Below the pieces are notes generated by a model. That model worked only from the letters and a program-made list of their open reading frames with translations, ran no database searches and had not been told where the DNA came from. From positions 26,282-90,281 of the forward strand of contig JAFAZF010000028.1 of NCBI GenBank assembly GCA_019239915.1: a stretch of DNA of 64,000 nucleotides, read 5' to 3'. The DNA is from Sphingomonadaceae bacterium. Its GTDB lineage: Bacteria > Pseudomonadota > Alphaproteobacteria > Sphingomonadales > Sphingomonadaceae. Position numbers and translations under genes: made by a program. Shown here piece after piece: positions 1-8,714 of this stretch. Positions within the stretch are counted from its first letter, which is position 1. Each line of letters opens with the position of its first letter.

Positions 1-220
1 GGCTCCCGCGATATCTGCCGCGTCGCGCCGTCGTGCGCCTCGACTCGGTCGGCGCGGCCGCCGGCGTCGCGGCCGGCTTCGCCTGCTCCGTGGAGACGTC
101 GGTGGCAGGTTTATCCGGTGCCGCGGCGTCGCCGGCGGGCACTGCGTCCTGCGCGGCGAGCGGCGCGGCAGCGAGCAACAGCAGCGGGAGCAGCGCGCGC
201 CGCGCCCAGTTGCGCGTCAT
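1..220 (-). CDS. Putative secreted/periplasmic protein, N-terminal part only (truncated by window edge)
   Basis: Minus-strand ATG at 220 gives [31 protein letters not shown]..., a typical signal peptide; ATGA overlap with the dut stop. Confidence 0.6.
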   Translation of the reverse strand, partial: MTRNWARRALLPLLLLAAAPLAAQDAVPAGDAAAPDKPATDVSTEQAKPAATPAAAPTESRRTTARRGRYRGS

Positions 221-654
221 CGCCCGGTCGATCCAAAGCCGCCGCTGCCGCGCGCGGTGTCGTCGAGCGAATCGGTCTCCGTGAAGGCGGCGTGCGTCAC
301 CACCGCCGGCACGAGCTGCGCGATACGCTCGCCACGCACCACCTCGAACGGCTCGGCGCCGAGATTGGCGAGGATCACCTTCACCTCGCCACGATAGTCG
401 GCGTCGATCGTGCCGGGGGTGTTGAGGCAGGTGATGCCGTGCTTGAGCGCCAGACCCGAGCGCGGGCGCACCTGCACCTCATGGCCCTGGGGGATGGCGA
501 TCGCGAAGCCGGTGGCGACGGCATGGCGGGCCCCCGGCGCAAGCGTCACGCTTTCGGCGGCGACGACGTCGAGCCCCGCGGCGTGCGCGGTGGCGTAGGC
601 GGGCAGCGGCAGCCCCGCGCCATGGGGAAGGCGCTTCAGCCGGATCTCGATCAT
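217..654 (-). CDS. dut: dUTP diphosphatase
   Basis: 145 aa with dUTPase motifs ([26 protein letters not shown]-terminal [10 protein letters not shown]). Confidence 0.96.
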   Translation of the reverse strand: MIEIRLKRLPHGAGLPLPAYATAHAAGLDVVAAESVTLAPGARHAVATGFAIAIPQGHEVQVRPRSGLALKHGITCLNTPGTIDADYRGEVKVILANLGAEPFEVVRGERIAQLVPAVVTHAAFTETDSLDDTARGSGGFGSTGR

Positions 655-2006
655 GCGCGCCCGTCTTCCGATGCGCCGGCGAGCGCGGCGGCGACGCGCG
701 CGGCGAGACGGTCGGCGACCGCATCCTTGCCGAGCCGGTCCCAGCTTTCGACGCCGGCGGCGGTGACGATGTGGACGCTGTTCTCCGCGCCGCCCATCAC
801 GTCGCCGGAGACATCGTTGGCGACGATCCAGTCGGCGCGCTTCGCGGCGAGCTTGGCCTGCGCGTTGGCGATGAGGTCGTTGGTTTCGGCGGCGAAGCCG
901 ATCAGCAGCCGCGGCCGCCGGTCGGAGCGGCCGAGGCCAGCGAGGATGTCGGGGTTCTCGACCAGCGCGAGCGGCGCCGGCGGCGCGCCGGCGCGCTTCT
1001 TGAGCTTGGCGGTGGCGGGTTCAGCGCGCCAATCGGCGACGGCGGCGACGAGGATCGCGGCGTCGGCGGGCAGCGCGGCGTCGACCGCGGCGGCCATCTC
1101 GCGCGCCGTCTCGACGTCGATGCGCTCGACCTGCGGCGGCGTCGCCAGCGCCACCGGACCGGCGACGAGCGTGACCCGCGCGCCGAGCCTTGCGAGCGCC
1201 GCGGCGATGGCGAACCCCTGCTTGCCCGACGACCGGTTGGCGAGATAGCGGACCGGATCGATCGGCTCATGCGTCGGGCCGGCGGTGACGAGGACGTGCC
1301 GGCCGACTAGCGCTCCCGCACCTGGCTCGGCTCCGTTCGTCCCGAGGCCTTCGAGGGCCTGCCAAGGCAGGCGCTCAGGATGAACTTCATCCTTCCGAGA
1401 TGGCGTCGAGGGGCGTGAGGCAGACGGAGCGTTCGCGCCACCTGCCTCTACTTCGCTCGGCACGAACGGACGTTTGAAGCGCGCGATCGCGTCGACGATC
1501 GCCTGCGGTTCCAGCAGGCGACCGGGGCCATATTCGCCGCAGGCCATCGGCCCTTCGTCGGGATCGAGCACGGTGACGCCGTCGGCGCGCAGCTGCGCGA
1601 CGTTGCGGCGGGTGGCGGCGTGGCCCCACATGCGGACGTTCATCGCGGGGACGGCGAGCACCGGCTTGTCGGTCGCGAGCAGCAGCGTGGTGGCGAGGTC
1701 GTCAGCGATGCCGGCCGCCATCCTGGCGAGCAGGTCGGCGGTGGCGGGGGCGACGACGACGAGATCGGCTTCGCGGCTCAACTGGATATGGCCCATCTCG
1801 GCCTCGTCCTTGAGATCCCAGAGGCTGGTGTGGACCGGCTGCTCTGACAGCGCCGCGAGCGTCATCGGCGTGACGAACTGGGCGCCGCCCGCGGTGAGCA
1901 CGCAGCGCACCGAGCCGCCCTGCTTGCGCAGCAGCCGGATCAGCTCGCACGCTTTGTAGGCCGCGATGCCGCCGCCGACGATCAGCAGGATGCGCTTGGC
2001 CACCAT
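651..2006 (-). CDS. coaBC: Bifunctional phosphopantothenoylcysteine decarboxylase / phosphopantothenate-cysteine ligase
   Basis: 451 aa: N-terminal CoaC flavoprotein ([25 protein letters not shown]), C-terminal CoaB ([25 protein letters not shown]); repeat-derived linker between the domains. Confidence 0.95.
   Translation of the reverse strand: MVAKRILLIVGGGIAAYKACELIRLLRKQGGSVRCVLTAGGAQFVTPMTLAALSEQPVHTSLWDLKDEAEMGHIQLSREADLVVVAPATADLLARMAAGIADDLATTLLLATDKPVLAVPAMNVRMWGHAATRRNVAQLRADGVTVLDPDEGPMACGEYGPGRLLEPQAIVDAIARFKRPFVPSEVEAGGANAPSASRPSTPSRKDEVHPERLPWQALEGLGTNGAEPGAGALVGRHVLVTAGPTHEPIDPVRYLANRSSGKQGFAIAAALARLGARVTLVAGPVALATPPQVERIDVETAREMAAAVDAALPADAAILVAAVADWRAEPATAKLKKRAGAPPAPLALVENPDILAGLGRSDRRPRLLIGFAAETNDLIANAQAKLAAKRADWIVANDVSGDVMGGAENSVHIVTAAGVESWDRLGKDAVADRLAARVAAALAGASEDGRA
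1333..1469. repeat. Family-A palindromic repeat inside coaBC ORF
   Basis: ccgttcgtcccgag...cttcgctcggcacgaacgg; same ends as intergenic copies; contains internal gcctgccaaggcaggc hairpin. Confidence 0.85.
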
Positions 2007-2089
2007 CGGCGGATCACATGGCGCGCGGCGGCCCCCAAGTCGAGTCCGCCGCTAGAGCGATTTCGGGTCGGATCTGCTCGCCCTCTCTT

Positions 2090-2172
2090 CCGTTCGTGCT
2101 GAGCCTGTCGAAGCACCGTTCTTTCCTGCCTGCCGAAGAAGGACAGCCCTTCGACAGGCTCAGGGCGAACGG
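2090..2172. repeat. Family-A palindromic repeat
   Basis: ccgttcgtgctgagcctgtcgaagcacc...gcccttcgacaggctcagggcgaacgg. Confidence 0.9.
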
Positions 2173-2232
2173 TGATTCAAGTCGGGCCCGCTTCGCTCTA
2201 AGGTCACAGTCCACCTGTCTCAAAGGTCACGC

Positions 2233-2260
2233 CGAAGGTCACAGGGTTTCGTGACCTTCG
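2233..2260 (-). terminator. Hairpin just downstream of lexA, candidate terminator
   Basis: cgaaggtcac-agggtttc-gtgaccttcg, 10-bp perfect stem about 10 nt after the lexA stop. Confidence 0.5.
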
Positions 2261-2269
2261 CAGCCTCGT

Positions 2270-2962
2270 TCAGTAACGGCGCAGCAGCCCCGCGAGCTTG
2301 CCCTGGACGCGGACCTGATCGGGGCGATAGCGCTGCGGATCGTAGCGGCGGTTGGCCGGATCGAGCCGGACCATGCCGCCCTCCTTGCGGAAATATTTGA
2401 GCGTCGCCTCGCTCTCGTCGATCAGCGCGACGACGATCTCGCCGTCGCGTGCGTTCTCGGCACGACGGATCAGCGCATAGTCGCCATCGAGGATGCCGGC
2501 CTCCACCATCGAATCGCCCGCCACCTCGAGCGCGAAGTGCTCGCCCGGGCCGAGCAGCGCGGCGGGCACCGACAGGCTGCTTTGCCCCTCGAGCGCCTCG
2601 ATCGGGAGGCCCGCGGCGATGCGGCCGTGCAGTGGCAGCTCGATCACGTCGTTGCTGTTCGCGGCGAGCGGCGGCGCGACCTTGCGCCCGGCCGTGCCGA
2701 CAGGCGCCGCCACGGCGGGCTTCGCTTCGGCGGCCTTGGGCGAGACAAGCTCGGGCACGCGCAGCACTTCGAGCGCGCGCGCGCGATTGGGCAGGCGACG
2801 GATGAAGTTGCGCTCCTCGAGCGCGCTGATCAGCCGGTGCACGCCCGACTTCGATTTGAGCGCCAGCGCCTCCTTCATCTCCTCGAACGACGGCGACACG
2901 CCGCTCTCGGCGAGCCGATCGTGAATGAAGCAGAGCAGCTCATGTTGCTTGCGGGTCAGCAT
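2270..2962 (-). CDS. lexA: SOS repressor LexA
   Basis: [33 protein letters not shown]... with S24 peptidase Ser (GDSMVEAGI) and Lys regions; ORF could start at 2974. Confidence 0.96.
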   Translation of the reverse strand: MLTRKQHELLCFIHDRLAESGVSPSFEEMKEALALKSKSGVHRLISALEERNFIRRLPNRARALEVLRVPELVSPKAAEAKPAVAAPVGTAGRKVAPPLAANSNDVIELPLHGRIAAGLPIEALEGQSSLSVPAALLGPGEHFALEVAGDSMVEAGILDGDYALIRRAENARDGEIVVALIDESEATLKYFRKEGGMVRLDPANRRYDPQRYRPDQVRVQGKLAGLLRRY

Positions 2963-2981
2963 GCCGCCGGGCACTCCACGT

Positions 2982-2996
2982 GAACGAACGCGGAAC
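2982..2996 (-). promoter_or_regulatory. Alphaproteobacterial SOS/LexA box
   Basis: gaac-gaacgcg-gaac (GAACN7GAAC = GTTCN7GTTC on the minus strand) about 20 nt upstream of the lexA start. Confidence 0.82.
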
Positions 2997-3020
2997 TTAT
3001 GGGCAACAACGGCGGTGCTG

Positions 3021-4217
3021 TCAAGCGCCGGGATGCGGCACCGAAAGGATCTCGACGATATCGCCCGCGGCGGCTGCCGGCGCCGCCGCCGGCCGGCGAA
3101 TCAGCAGCTCGACCTGCGCCAGCGCGGCCAGCCCGGAACTGTCCTGCCCGTCGAGCGCGGCGACGCCGTCTTCGTGCCAGCGCCCGCGCAGATAGGCGTC
3201 GCGATTGCCGACCGGCGAGACCGGTGCGGCGAGGCGGGCGCGCCGCACGGCCGGCAGCGGATCGGCGGCGCCGGCCAGCGCGGCGGCGAGCGGCAGCAGG
3301 AACAGCATCGCGGTAACGAACGCCGAGACCGGATTGCCGGGCAGCCCGACGACCAGCGCGTCGCCGAGGCGGCCGGCCATGATCGGCTTGCCCGGCCGCA
3401 TCGCCACCTTCCAGAAATCGAGCGTCGCGCCGGCATCGGCAAGCGCGGGGCGGACGAGATCATGATCGCCGACCGAGGCGCCGCCGGTGGTGACGAGGAT
3501 GTCCGCCCCCGCCGCGGCCGCTGCGAACGTCTGCGCCAGCGCGGGCCGATCGTCGCGGACGATGCCGTGGTCGATCGTGTCGGCGCGGCCCGCGAGCAGC
3601 GCCGCGAGCATCGGCGCGTTCGACGAGGGCAGCGTGGCGCCCGGCGTCGCGGCGCCCGGCGGGACGAGTTCGTCGCCGGTCGAGACGATCGCGACGCGCG
3701 GGCGGCGGCGGACCGGCAGCGTGGCGTGGCCGCCCGCCGCCGCGAGCGCAATGCGCGCCGGCGTGAGCGCCACGCCGGGTGCGATGAGTACATCGCCCGC
3801 GGCGAAATCGTACCCCCGCCGCCGCACCGAATGGCCGACGCAGCGCGGCCCTTCGCCGGCGAGTGCCAGCCGATCGCCGTCGCGCCTTGCCTCTTCCTGG
3901 ATCAGGATGGTGTCGGCGCCGGGCGGCAGCGGCGCGCCGGTGAAGATGCGCACCGCCTCATGCGCGCCGATCGCCGCGCCCGGCAGCCCGCCGGCAGCGA
4001 TCTCGCGCACCACCCGCCACGGGCCAGGCAGGTTCGCGAAGGCGAGCGCATAGCCGTCCATTGCCGAGAGATCGAAGGCGGGCTGCGTGCGCGTCGCGAT
4101 CACCGGCTCGGCCGTCCAGCGCCCGAGTGCGTCCAGCAGCGGCACGCGCTCGATCGGTAGCGGCCGCCCGAGCGCGAGGAGCCGCGCCTGCGCCTCGGCG
4201 ACGGGGAGCATGGTCAT
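3021..4217 (-). CDS. moeA: Molybdopterin molybdenumtransferase
   Basis: 398 aa; [38 protein letters not shown] motifs. Confidence 0.95.
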   Translation of the reverse strand: MTMLPVAEAQARLLALGRPLPIERVPLLDALGRWTAEPVIATRTQPAFDLSAMDGYALAFANLPGPWRVVREIAAGGLPGAAIGAHEAVRIFTGAPLPPGADTILIQEEARRDGDRLALAGEGPRCVGHSVRRRGYDFAAGDVLIAPGVALTPARIALAAAGGHATLPVRRRPRVAIVSTGDELVPPGAATPGATLPSSNAPMLAALLAGRADTIDHGIVRDDRPALAQTFAAAAAGADILVTTGGASVGDHDLVRPALADAGATLDFWKVAMRPGKPIMAGRLGDALVVGLPGNPVSAFVTAMLFLLPLAAALAGAADPLPAVRRARLAAPVSPVGNRDAYLRGRWHEDGVAALDGQDSSGLAALAQVELLIRRPAAAPAAAAGDIVEILSVPHPGA

Positions 4218-4711
4218 GCCGGTGGCGGTCCGCCCGACGCATCGTCCGCGCGCCAGTCGCCCGAGCGGCCGCCGGACTTGGCGACGAGGCGCACGCCTGC
4301 GATCGTCATGCCCCGATCGAGGCTCTTGGCCATGTCGTAGACGGTGAGCAGCGCCACCGAGACGGCGGTGAGCGCCTCCATCTCGACTCCGGTGGAGTGG
4401 GTGGTGCGTACCGTCGCGGTGGCGGCGACCCCGTCTGCCTCGACCGCGAGATCGAGCGTGACGCCGGCGATCGGCAGCGGGTGGCAGAGCGGGATCAGCT
4501 CGGCCGTACGCTTGGCGGCCATGATGCCGGCGACGCGCGCCACCGCGAGCACGTCGCCCTTGGCGATCGCGCCGTCGCGGATGGCGGCGGCGGCGGCGGC
4601 ACTCATCGCGATGCGGCCGGCGGCGGTCGCTTCGCGCGCCGTGGCGGGCTTGGCGGAGACGTCGACCATGCGCGCGGCGCCGGCCTCGTCGAGATGGGTG
4701 AGGCCGATCAT
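4214..4711 (-). CDS. moaC: Cyclic pyranopterin monophosphate synthase
   Basis: [27 protein letters not shown]..., [33 protein letters not shown]. Confidence 0.95.
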   Translation of the reverse strand: MIGLTHLDEAGAARMVDVSAKPATAREATAAGRIAMSAAAAAAIRDGAIAKGDVLAVARVAGIMAAKRTAELIPLCHPLPIAGVTLDLAVEADGVAATATVRTTHSTGVEMEALTAVSVALLTVYDMAKSLDRGMTIAGVRLVAKSGGRSGDWRADDASGGPPPA

Positions 4712-5502
4712 GCGCCTTCGAGCAGCGCGCGCGTCGCGGCAGCGACGTCGGGCTGGCGCATCAGCGATTCGCCGACCAGGAAGCACGTTACGTCGTGCGC
4801 GGCGAGGCGATGCAGATCGGCCTTCTTGGCGAGGCCGCTCTCGGCGACGAGCGTGCAGCCTTCCGGCGCCGACTTGGCGAGCGCCTCGCTGCGGGCGATG
4901 TCGACCGAGAAGTCGCGCAAGTCGCGATTGTTGATGCCGATGAGGCGCGAACGCAGGCGGTGGGCGCGTTCCATCTCGGCCTCGTCATGGACCTCGACGA
5001 GCACATCCATGCCGAGATCGATCGCGGCAGCCTCGATCTCGTGCATCGCGCCGTCGTCGAGCGCGGCGACGATGATCAGGATCGCGTCGGCGCCGAGCGC
5101 GCGGCTCTCGATCGCCTGCCACGGATCGACCATGAAGTCCTTGCGCAGCGCCGGCAGATCGCAGGCCGCGCGCGCCGCGACGAGATAATCGTCGTGGCCC
5201 TGGAAATAGGGCACGTCGGTCAGCACCGAGAGGCAGGCGGCGCCGCCCTCCTCATAGGCGCGGGCGTGCGCGGGCGGATCGAAGTCGGCGCGGATCAGCC
5301 CCTTGGACGGGCTCGCCTTCTTGATCTCGGCGATGAGGCCGTAGCCGCCGGCGGCACGCTTCGCCTCCAGCGCGGCGCGGAAGCCGCGGGGCGGCGGCGC
5401 GGCCTTCGCGCGCGCCTCCATCTCCGCCAGCGGCACCTCGATCTTCAACCCGGCGACATGGCCGCGCTTATAGGCGAGGATCTCTTCGAGGCGGTTGGAC
5501 AT
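4708..5502 (-). CDS. trpC: Indole-3-glycerol phosphate synthase
   Basis: 264 aa; [48 protein letters not shown]. Confidence 0.96.
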   Translation of the reverse strand: MSNRLEEILAYKRGHVAGLKIEVPLAEMEARAKAAPPPRGFRAALEAKRAAGGYGLIAEIKKASPSKGLIRADFDPPAHARAYEEGGAACLSVLTDVPYFQGHDDYLVAARAACDLPALRKDFMVDPWQAIESRALGADAILIIVAALDDGAMHEIEAAAIDLGMDVLVEVHDEAEMERAHRLRSRLIGINNRDLRDFSVDIARSEALAKSAPEGCTLVAESGLAKKADLHRLAAHDVTCFLVGESLMRQPDVAAATRALLEGA

Positions 5503-5669
5503 GGGGGGCGTTTAGCGGGAGCGATGCCGTGGGCAAAGCGCTCGATCGCTTTCGCTCCCAAAGGCAGCTTACACCTAGAGCCGGTCGTTCGCGCGATACT
5601 GCTGCTTGCCCGAGACCGGCGGATCATTCACCGCTGCATAATCGCCATCACAGTTTGCGGGAGAGAGAG

Positions 5670-6209
5670 ATGAAGCTCGCCATCCTTTCGTGCGCGCTGG
5701 CTTTGACGCTGGTCACTTCGAGCGCTGAGGCAGCTCAATCTGCGCTTTCGAGAAAGGTCCAACGCATCGAACATGCCTGTAATCTCCCGGCAGGAACGAT
5801 TACTGCGGTTGCCGATGAGGTCCATTTTGCACCCTCGCCAAACGAGAAATACGAGAATGTTGATTGCGCTCTAGCAAAGCTTAAGAAGGGCCACGTTGAG
5901 AAGTTGGGTTTCGTAGGCAACGAGGCCGATCCCAATGCGGTTCTCGATGAGCCCTACCAGTATATCGTTGAGGGTTCTGCACCTCAGATAGCTGCTTTGA
6001 CCGCTGCGGTACGATCGGATGGTTCGATCATTGTGAAGGCGGCAAAGGCGGACGACGGGACCTCCTTCCTCGTGTTCAAGACACACCAAGGCGAGACGTG
6101 GGGCGGCGCGGATCACCTGATGCAACGTATTTGGAAGAAGGAGTTTGGTGACATCCTGCTGGGCCGCGCGCCAGAGCCGCTCGTGAACGCCGGCGCGGCT
6201 GAAAACTAG
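5670..6209 (+). CDS. Hypothetical secreted protein
   Basis: 179 aa with signal peptide MKLAILSCALALTLVTSSAEAAQ; SD-like gagagagag; lower GC than neighbours; opposite strand to flanking trp genes. Confidence 0.75.
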   Translation: MKLAILSCALALTLVTSSAEAAQSALSRKVQRIEHACNLPAGTITAVADEVHFAPSPNEKYENVDCALAKLKKGHVEKLGFVGNEADPNAVLDEPYQYIVEGSAPQIAALTAAVRSDGSIIVKAAKADDGTSFLVFKTHQGETWGGADHLMQRIWKKEFGDILLGRAPEPLVNAGAAEN

Positions 6210-6257
6210 ACGAGGCCCATCGTAAGCAGACCGTCGCGTAACCACCATTCTTGCAGC

Positions 6258-7259
6258 TTAGCGGCTAAAAGCGATCCAGCGATCGAGAAGGCGCAGCGCG
6301 ACGCCGCTGTCGATCGCCTCGGCCGCGATGCTAGCGCCCTCGCGCCAGTCGCCCGCCCGCTCGGCGACGATCAGCGCGGCGGCGGCGTTGAGGAGGACGG
6401 CGTCGCGATAGGCGCCGGGCTCGCCGGCGAGCAGGCGGCGGAGCGCGCCAGCGTTGTGCGCGGCATCGTCGCCGCGGAGCGCGGTGAGCGGGTGGCGGGG
6501 GAGGGTAGCGTCCTCGGGCGTGACGTGCTCGCTGCGTTCGCCGCACGCGCCGATCCGCACCGCGCGGCTGCCGCCGGCGATCGAGAGCTCGTCGAGACCC
6601 TCGTCGCCGGAGACGACCATCGCGCTCTGCGTGCCGAGCTGGCTAAGCGCTTCGGCATAGACGTCGACATAGTCGGTGCGCGCGACGCCGATCAGCTGGC
6701 GGGTAACGCCGGCCGGATTGGCGATCGGGCCGATCAGGTTGAGGATGGTGCGCCGCCCGATCGCCTTGCGGATCGGCGCGAGCCGGGCGAGCGCGGGGTG
6801 GTGGGTCTGCGCGAACAGGAATGCGAGGCCGAGTTCGGCGAGGCTCTCCTCCGCGCGCACCGACGCTCTGTCGAGATCGAGCCCGAGCGCTTCCAGTGTG
6901 TCGGCGGCGCCGGCCTTGGACGAGGCGGCGCGGTTGCCGTGCTTGGCGACGGGGACGCCGCAGGCGGCGACGACGATCGCCACCGCGGTCGAGATATTCA
7001 GGCTGTGCGCGTCGTCACCGCCGGTGCCGCAGACGTCGATCGCGTCGGCGGGCGCGCGGATCGGGATCATGCGCTTGCGATAGGCGCGCGCAGCCGCCGC
7101 GATCTCGACGCTGGTCTCGTCGCGCAGCGCCATCGTCGTGAGGAAGGCGGCGACATGCTCGTGCGCCACCTTGCCGTCGAGGATGTCGTCGAACGCCGCC
7201 TCGGCGCTTTCCGACGACAGGGGTGTCGCCGGATCGGGCAGCAGCGCGAGCGTCGTCAT
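6258..7259 (-). CDS. trpD: Anthranilate phosphoribosyltransferase
   Basis: 333 aa; DVCGTGGDDAHSLNISTAVA, KHGNRAASSKAGAADTLEALG, NLIGPIANPA. Confidence 0.97.
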   Translation of the reverse strand: MTTLALLPDPATPLSSESAEAAFDDILDGKVAHEHVAAFLTTMALRDETSVEIAAAARAYRKRMIPIRAPADAIDVCGTGGDDAHSLNISTAVAIVVAACGVPVAKHGNRAASSKAGAADTLEALGLDLDRASVRAEESLAELGLAFLFAQTHHPALARLAPIRKAIGRRTILNLIGPIANPAGVTRQLIGVARTDYVDVYAEALSQLGTQSAMVVSGDEGLDELSIAGGSRAVRIGACGERSEHVTPEDATLPRHPLTALRGDDAAHNAGALRRLLAGEPGAYRDAVLLNAAAALIVAERAGDWREGASIAAEAIDSGVALRLLDRWIAFSR

Positions 7260-7861
7260 GCGCGCGCGGGCATCTTGGCCGTCACCTTCATCCCGGCGAG
7301 CGCCATGAAGTTGGCGAGCAGCGCGTGGCCATGTTCGGTGGCGATGCTTTCGGGATGGAATTGCAGCCCGTGGATCGGCAGGCTTTCGTGGCGGAAGCCC
7401 ATGATCGTGCCATCCTCCGCGTGCGCGTTGACGATCAGCGCCGGCGGCAGGTCCGCCTCGGCGACGATCAGCGAATGGTAACGCGTCGCGGTGAAGGGCG
7501 AGGGGATGCCGGCGAAGAGCCCGCTGCCGTCATGCGTGATCGCGCTGGTCTTGCCGTGCATCAGCGTCTTGGCGCGCGCGACCGTGCCGCCGAAGCTCTG
7601 GCCGATCGCCTGGTGGCCGAGGCAGACGCCGAGCAGCGGCTTGCCCGCTGCCGCGCACGCTGCGACGAGATCGAGGCTGACGCCGGCCTCGTTGGGGGTG
7701 CAGGGCCCCGGCGAGATCAGGAACGCCTCGGCACCGGAGGAGAGCGCCTGGCCGGCGCCTACGCAATCGTTGCGCACGACCTCGACCGCGGCGCCCAGCT
7801 CCTGGAGATAATGAACGAGGTTCCAGGTGAAGCTGTCGTAATTGTCGATGACGAGGATCAT
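7256..7861 (-). CDS. trpG: Anthranilate synthase component II (glutamine amidotransferase)
   Basis: MILVIDNYDSFTWNLVHYLQELG..., GVCLGHQAIGQSFGG, LQFHPESIATEHG. Confidence 0.96.
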   Translation of the reverse strand: MILVIDNYDSFTWNLVHYLQELGAAVEVVRNDCVGAGQALSSGAEAFLISPGPCTPNEAGVSLDLVAACAAAGKPLLGVCLGHQAIGQSFGGTVARAKTLMHGKTSAITHDGSGLFAGIPSPFTATRYHSLIVAEADLPPALIVNAHAEDGTIMGFRHESLPIHGLQFHPESIATEHGHALLANFMALAGMKVTAKMPARA

Positions 7862-7890
7862 GTGCGCGGTGCGTCCGAAGCCAACCCATT

Positions 7891-7980
7891 CCGTTCGTGC
7901 TGAGCCTGTCGAAGCACCGTTGTTTTCCTGCTCGGCGTGGAGAAGGAAGAACAATCCTTCGACAAGCTCAGGACGAACGG
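7891..7980. repeat. Family-A palindromic repeat just upstream of trpG
   Basis: ccgttcgtgctgagcctgtcgaagcacc...ccttcgacaagctcaggacgaacgg. Confidence 0.9.
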
Positions 7981-8018
7981 GGCTTACCTAGGCAAGCGGC
8001 CTACCCCTGACAAGCGAA

Positions 8019-8044
8019 GGGCCGCCGGATCGCTCCGGCGGCCC
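8019..8044 (-). terminator. Terminator-like hairpin after the Gly/Tyr-rich ORF
   Basis: gggccgccgga-tcgc-tccggcggccc, 11-bp perfect stem. Confidence 0.55.
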
Positions 8045-8067
8045 CTGCGATGGTCGTGCGCCCCGGC

Positions 8068-8406
8068 TCAGTAGCCGTAATAATAGCCGCGCGGGTAGCC
8101 GTAGCCATAGCCGTAATAGCCCGGCGGAGGCGGCGGCGGGGCGTAATAATAGCCGTCATAATAGGGACGGTCCGCCAGCGCCGCGCCGACCGCGAGGCCG
8201 GCGATGCCGAGGCCGACCGCCGCACCCGGGCCCCAGCCGCCGCGATAATAGCCGCGACCGCCCCAACCGCCATGATAGCCGCCGTGCCAACCGCCATGAT
8301 AACCGCCGCCCCAGCCGCGCGCCTCGGCGGGCGCCGCGGCGACGGCGCCGAGAAGCGCGGAACCGGCGACGAGCCCGGTCACGACCTTCTTCACGATGCT
8401 GTTCAT
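8068..8406 (-). CDS. Gly/Tyr/His-rich secreted protein
   Basis: MNSIVKKVVTGLVAGSALLGAVAAAPAEARGWGGGYHGGWHGGYHGG...YYAPPPPPPGYYGYGYGYPRGYYYGY; signal peptide plus glycine-zipper-like segment. Confidence 0.8.
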   Translation of the reverse strand: MNSIVKKVVTGLVAGSALLGAVAAAPAEARGWGGGYHGGWHGGYHGGWGGRGYYRGGWGPGAAVGLGIAGLAVGAALADRPYYDGYYYAPPPPPPGYYGYGYGYPRGYYYGY

Positions 8407-8607
8407 CTCTAGTCTCCTGTCGGAGCCTCCGCGGGCCATCCCGCCGCTCCTACGCTGATCCGTCTACGTCCGCCTGCCTGAACCGGCAGGGAACGGGCCG
8501 TTCATCGATCATTATGCTGAACGGCACGCTGACCGATATGGGGCGTCAACAAGGCGCGCGCCAACCTGTTCCCGGGAATTTCATACCGAGCGTTCGGGAC
8601 GGCTCAA

Positions 8608-8708
8608 GCCCCTCCCTAGAAGGGAGGGGTTGGGGTGGGTGGATATGCGGCAGTGCCGTTCCGATCGACAGCGACCCACCCCTCATCCCCTCCCTTCCAG
8701 GGAGGGGA
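8608..8708. repeat. Family-C palindromic repeat
   Basis: cccctccctagaagggaggggttggggtgggt ... acccacccctcatcccctcccttccagggagggg. Confidence 0.85.
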
Positions 8709-8714
8709 GAAAAG

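Noticed and set aside
3021-4160. Plus-strand ORF 2925..4160 (411 aa)
   Set aside because: Antisense shadow of moeA with arginine-rich composition.
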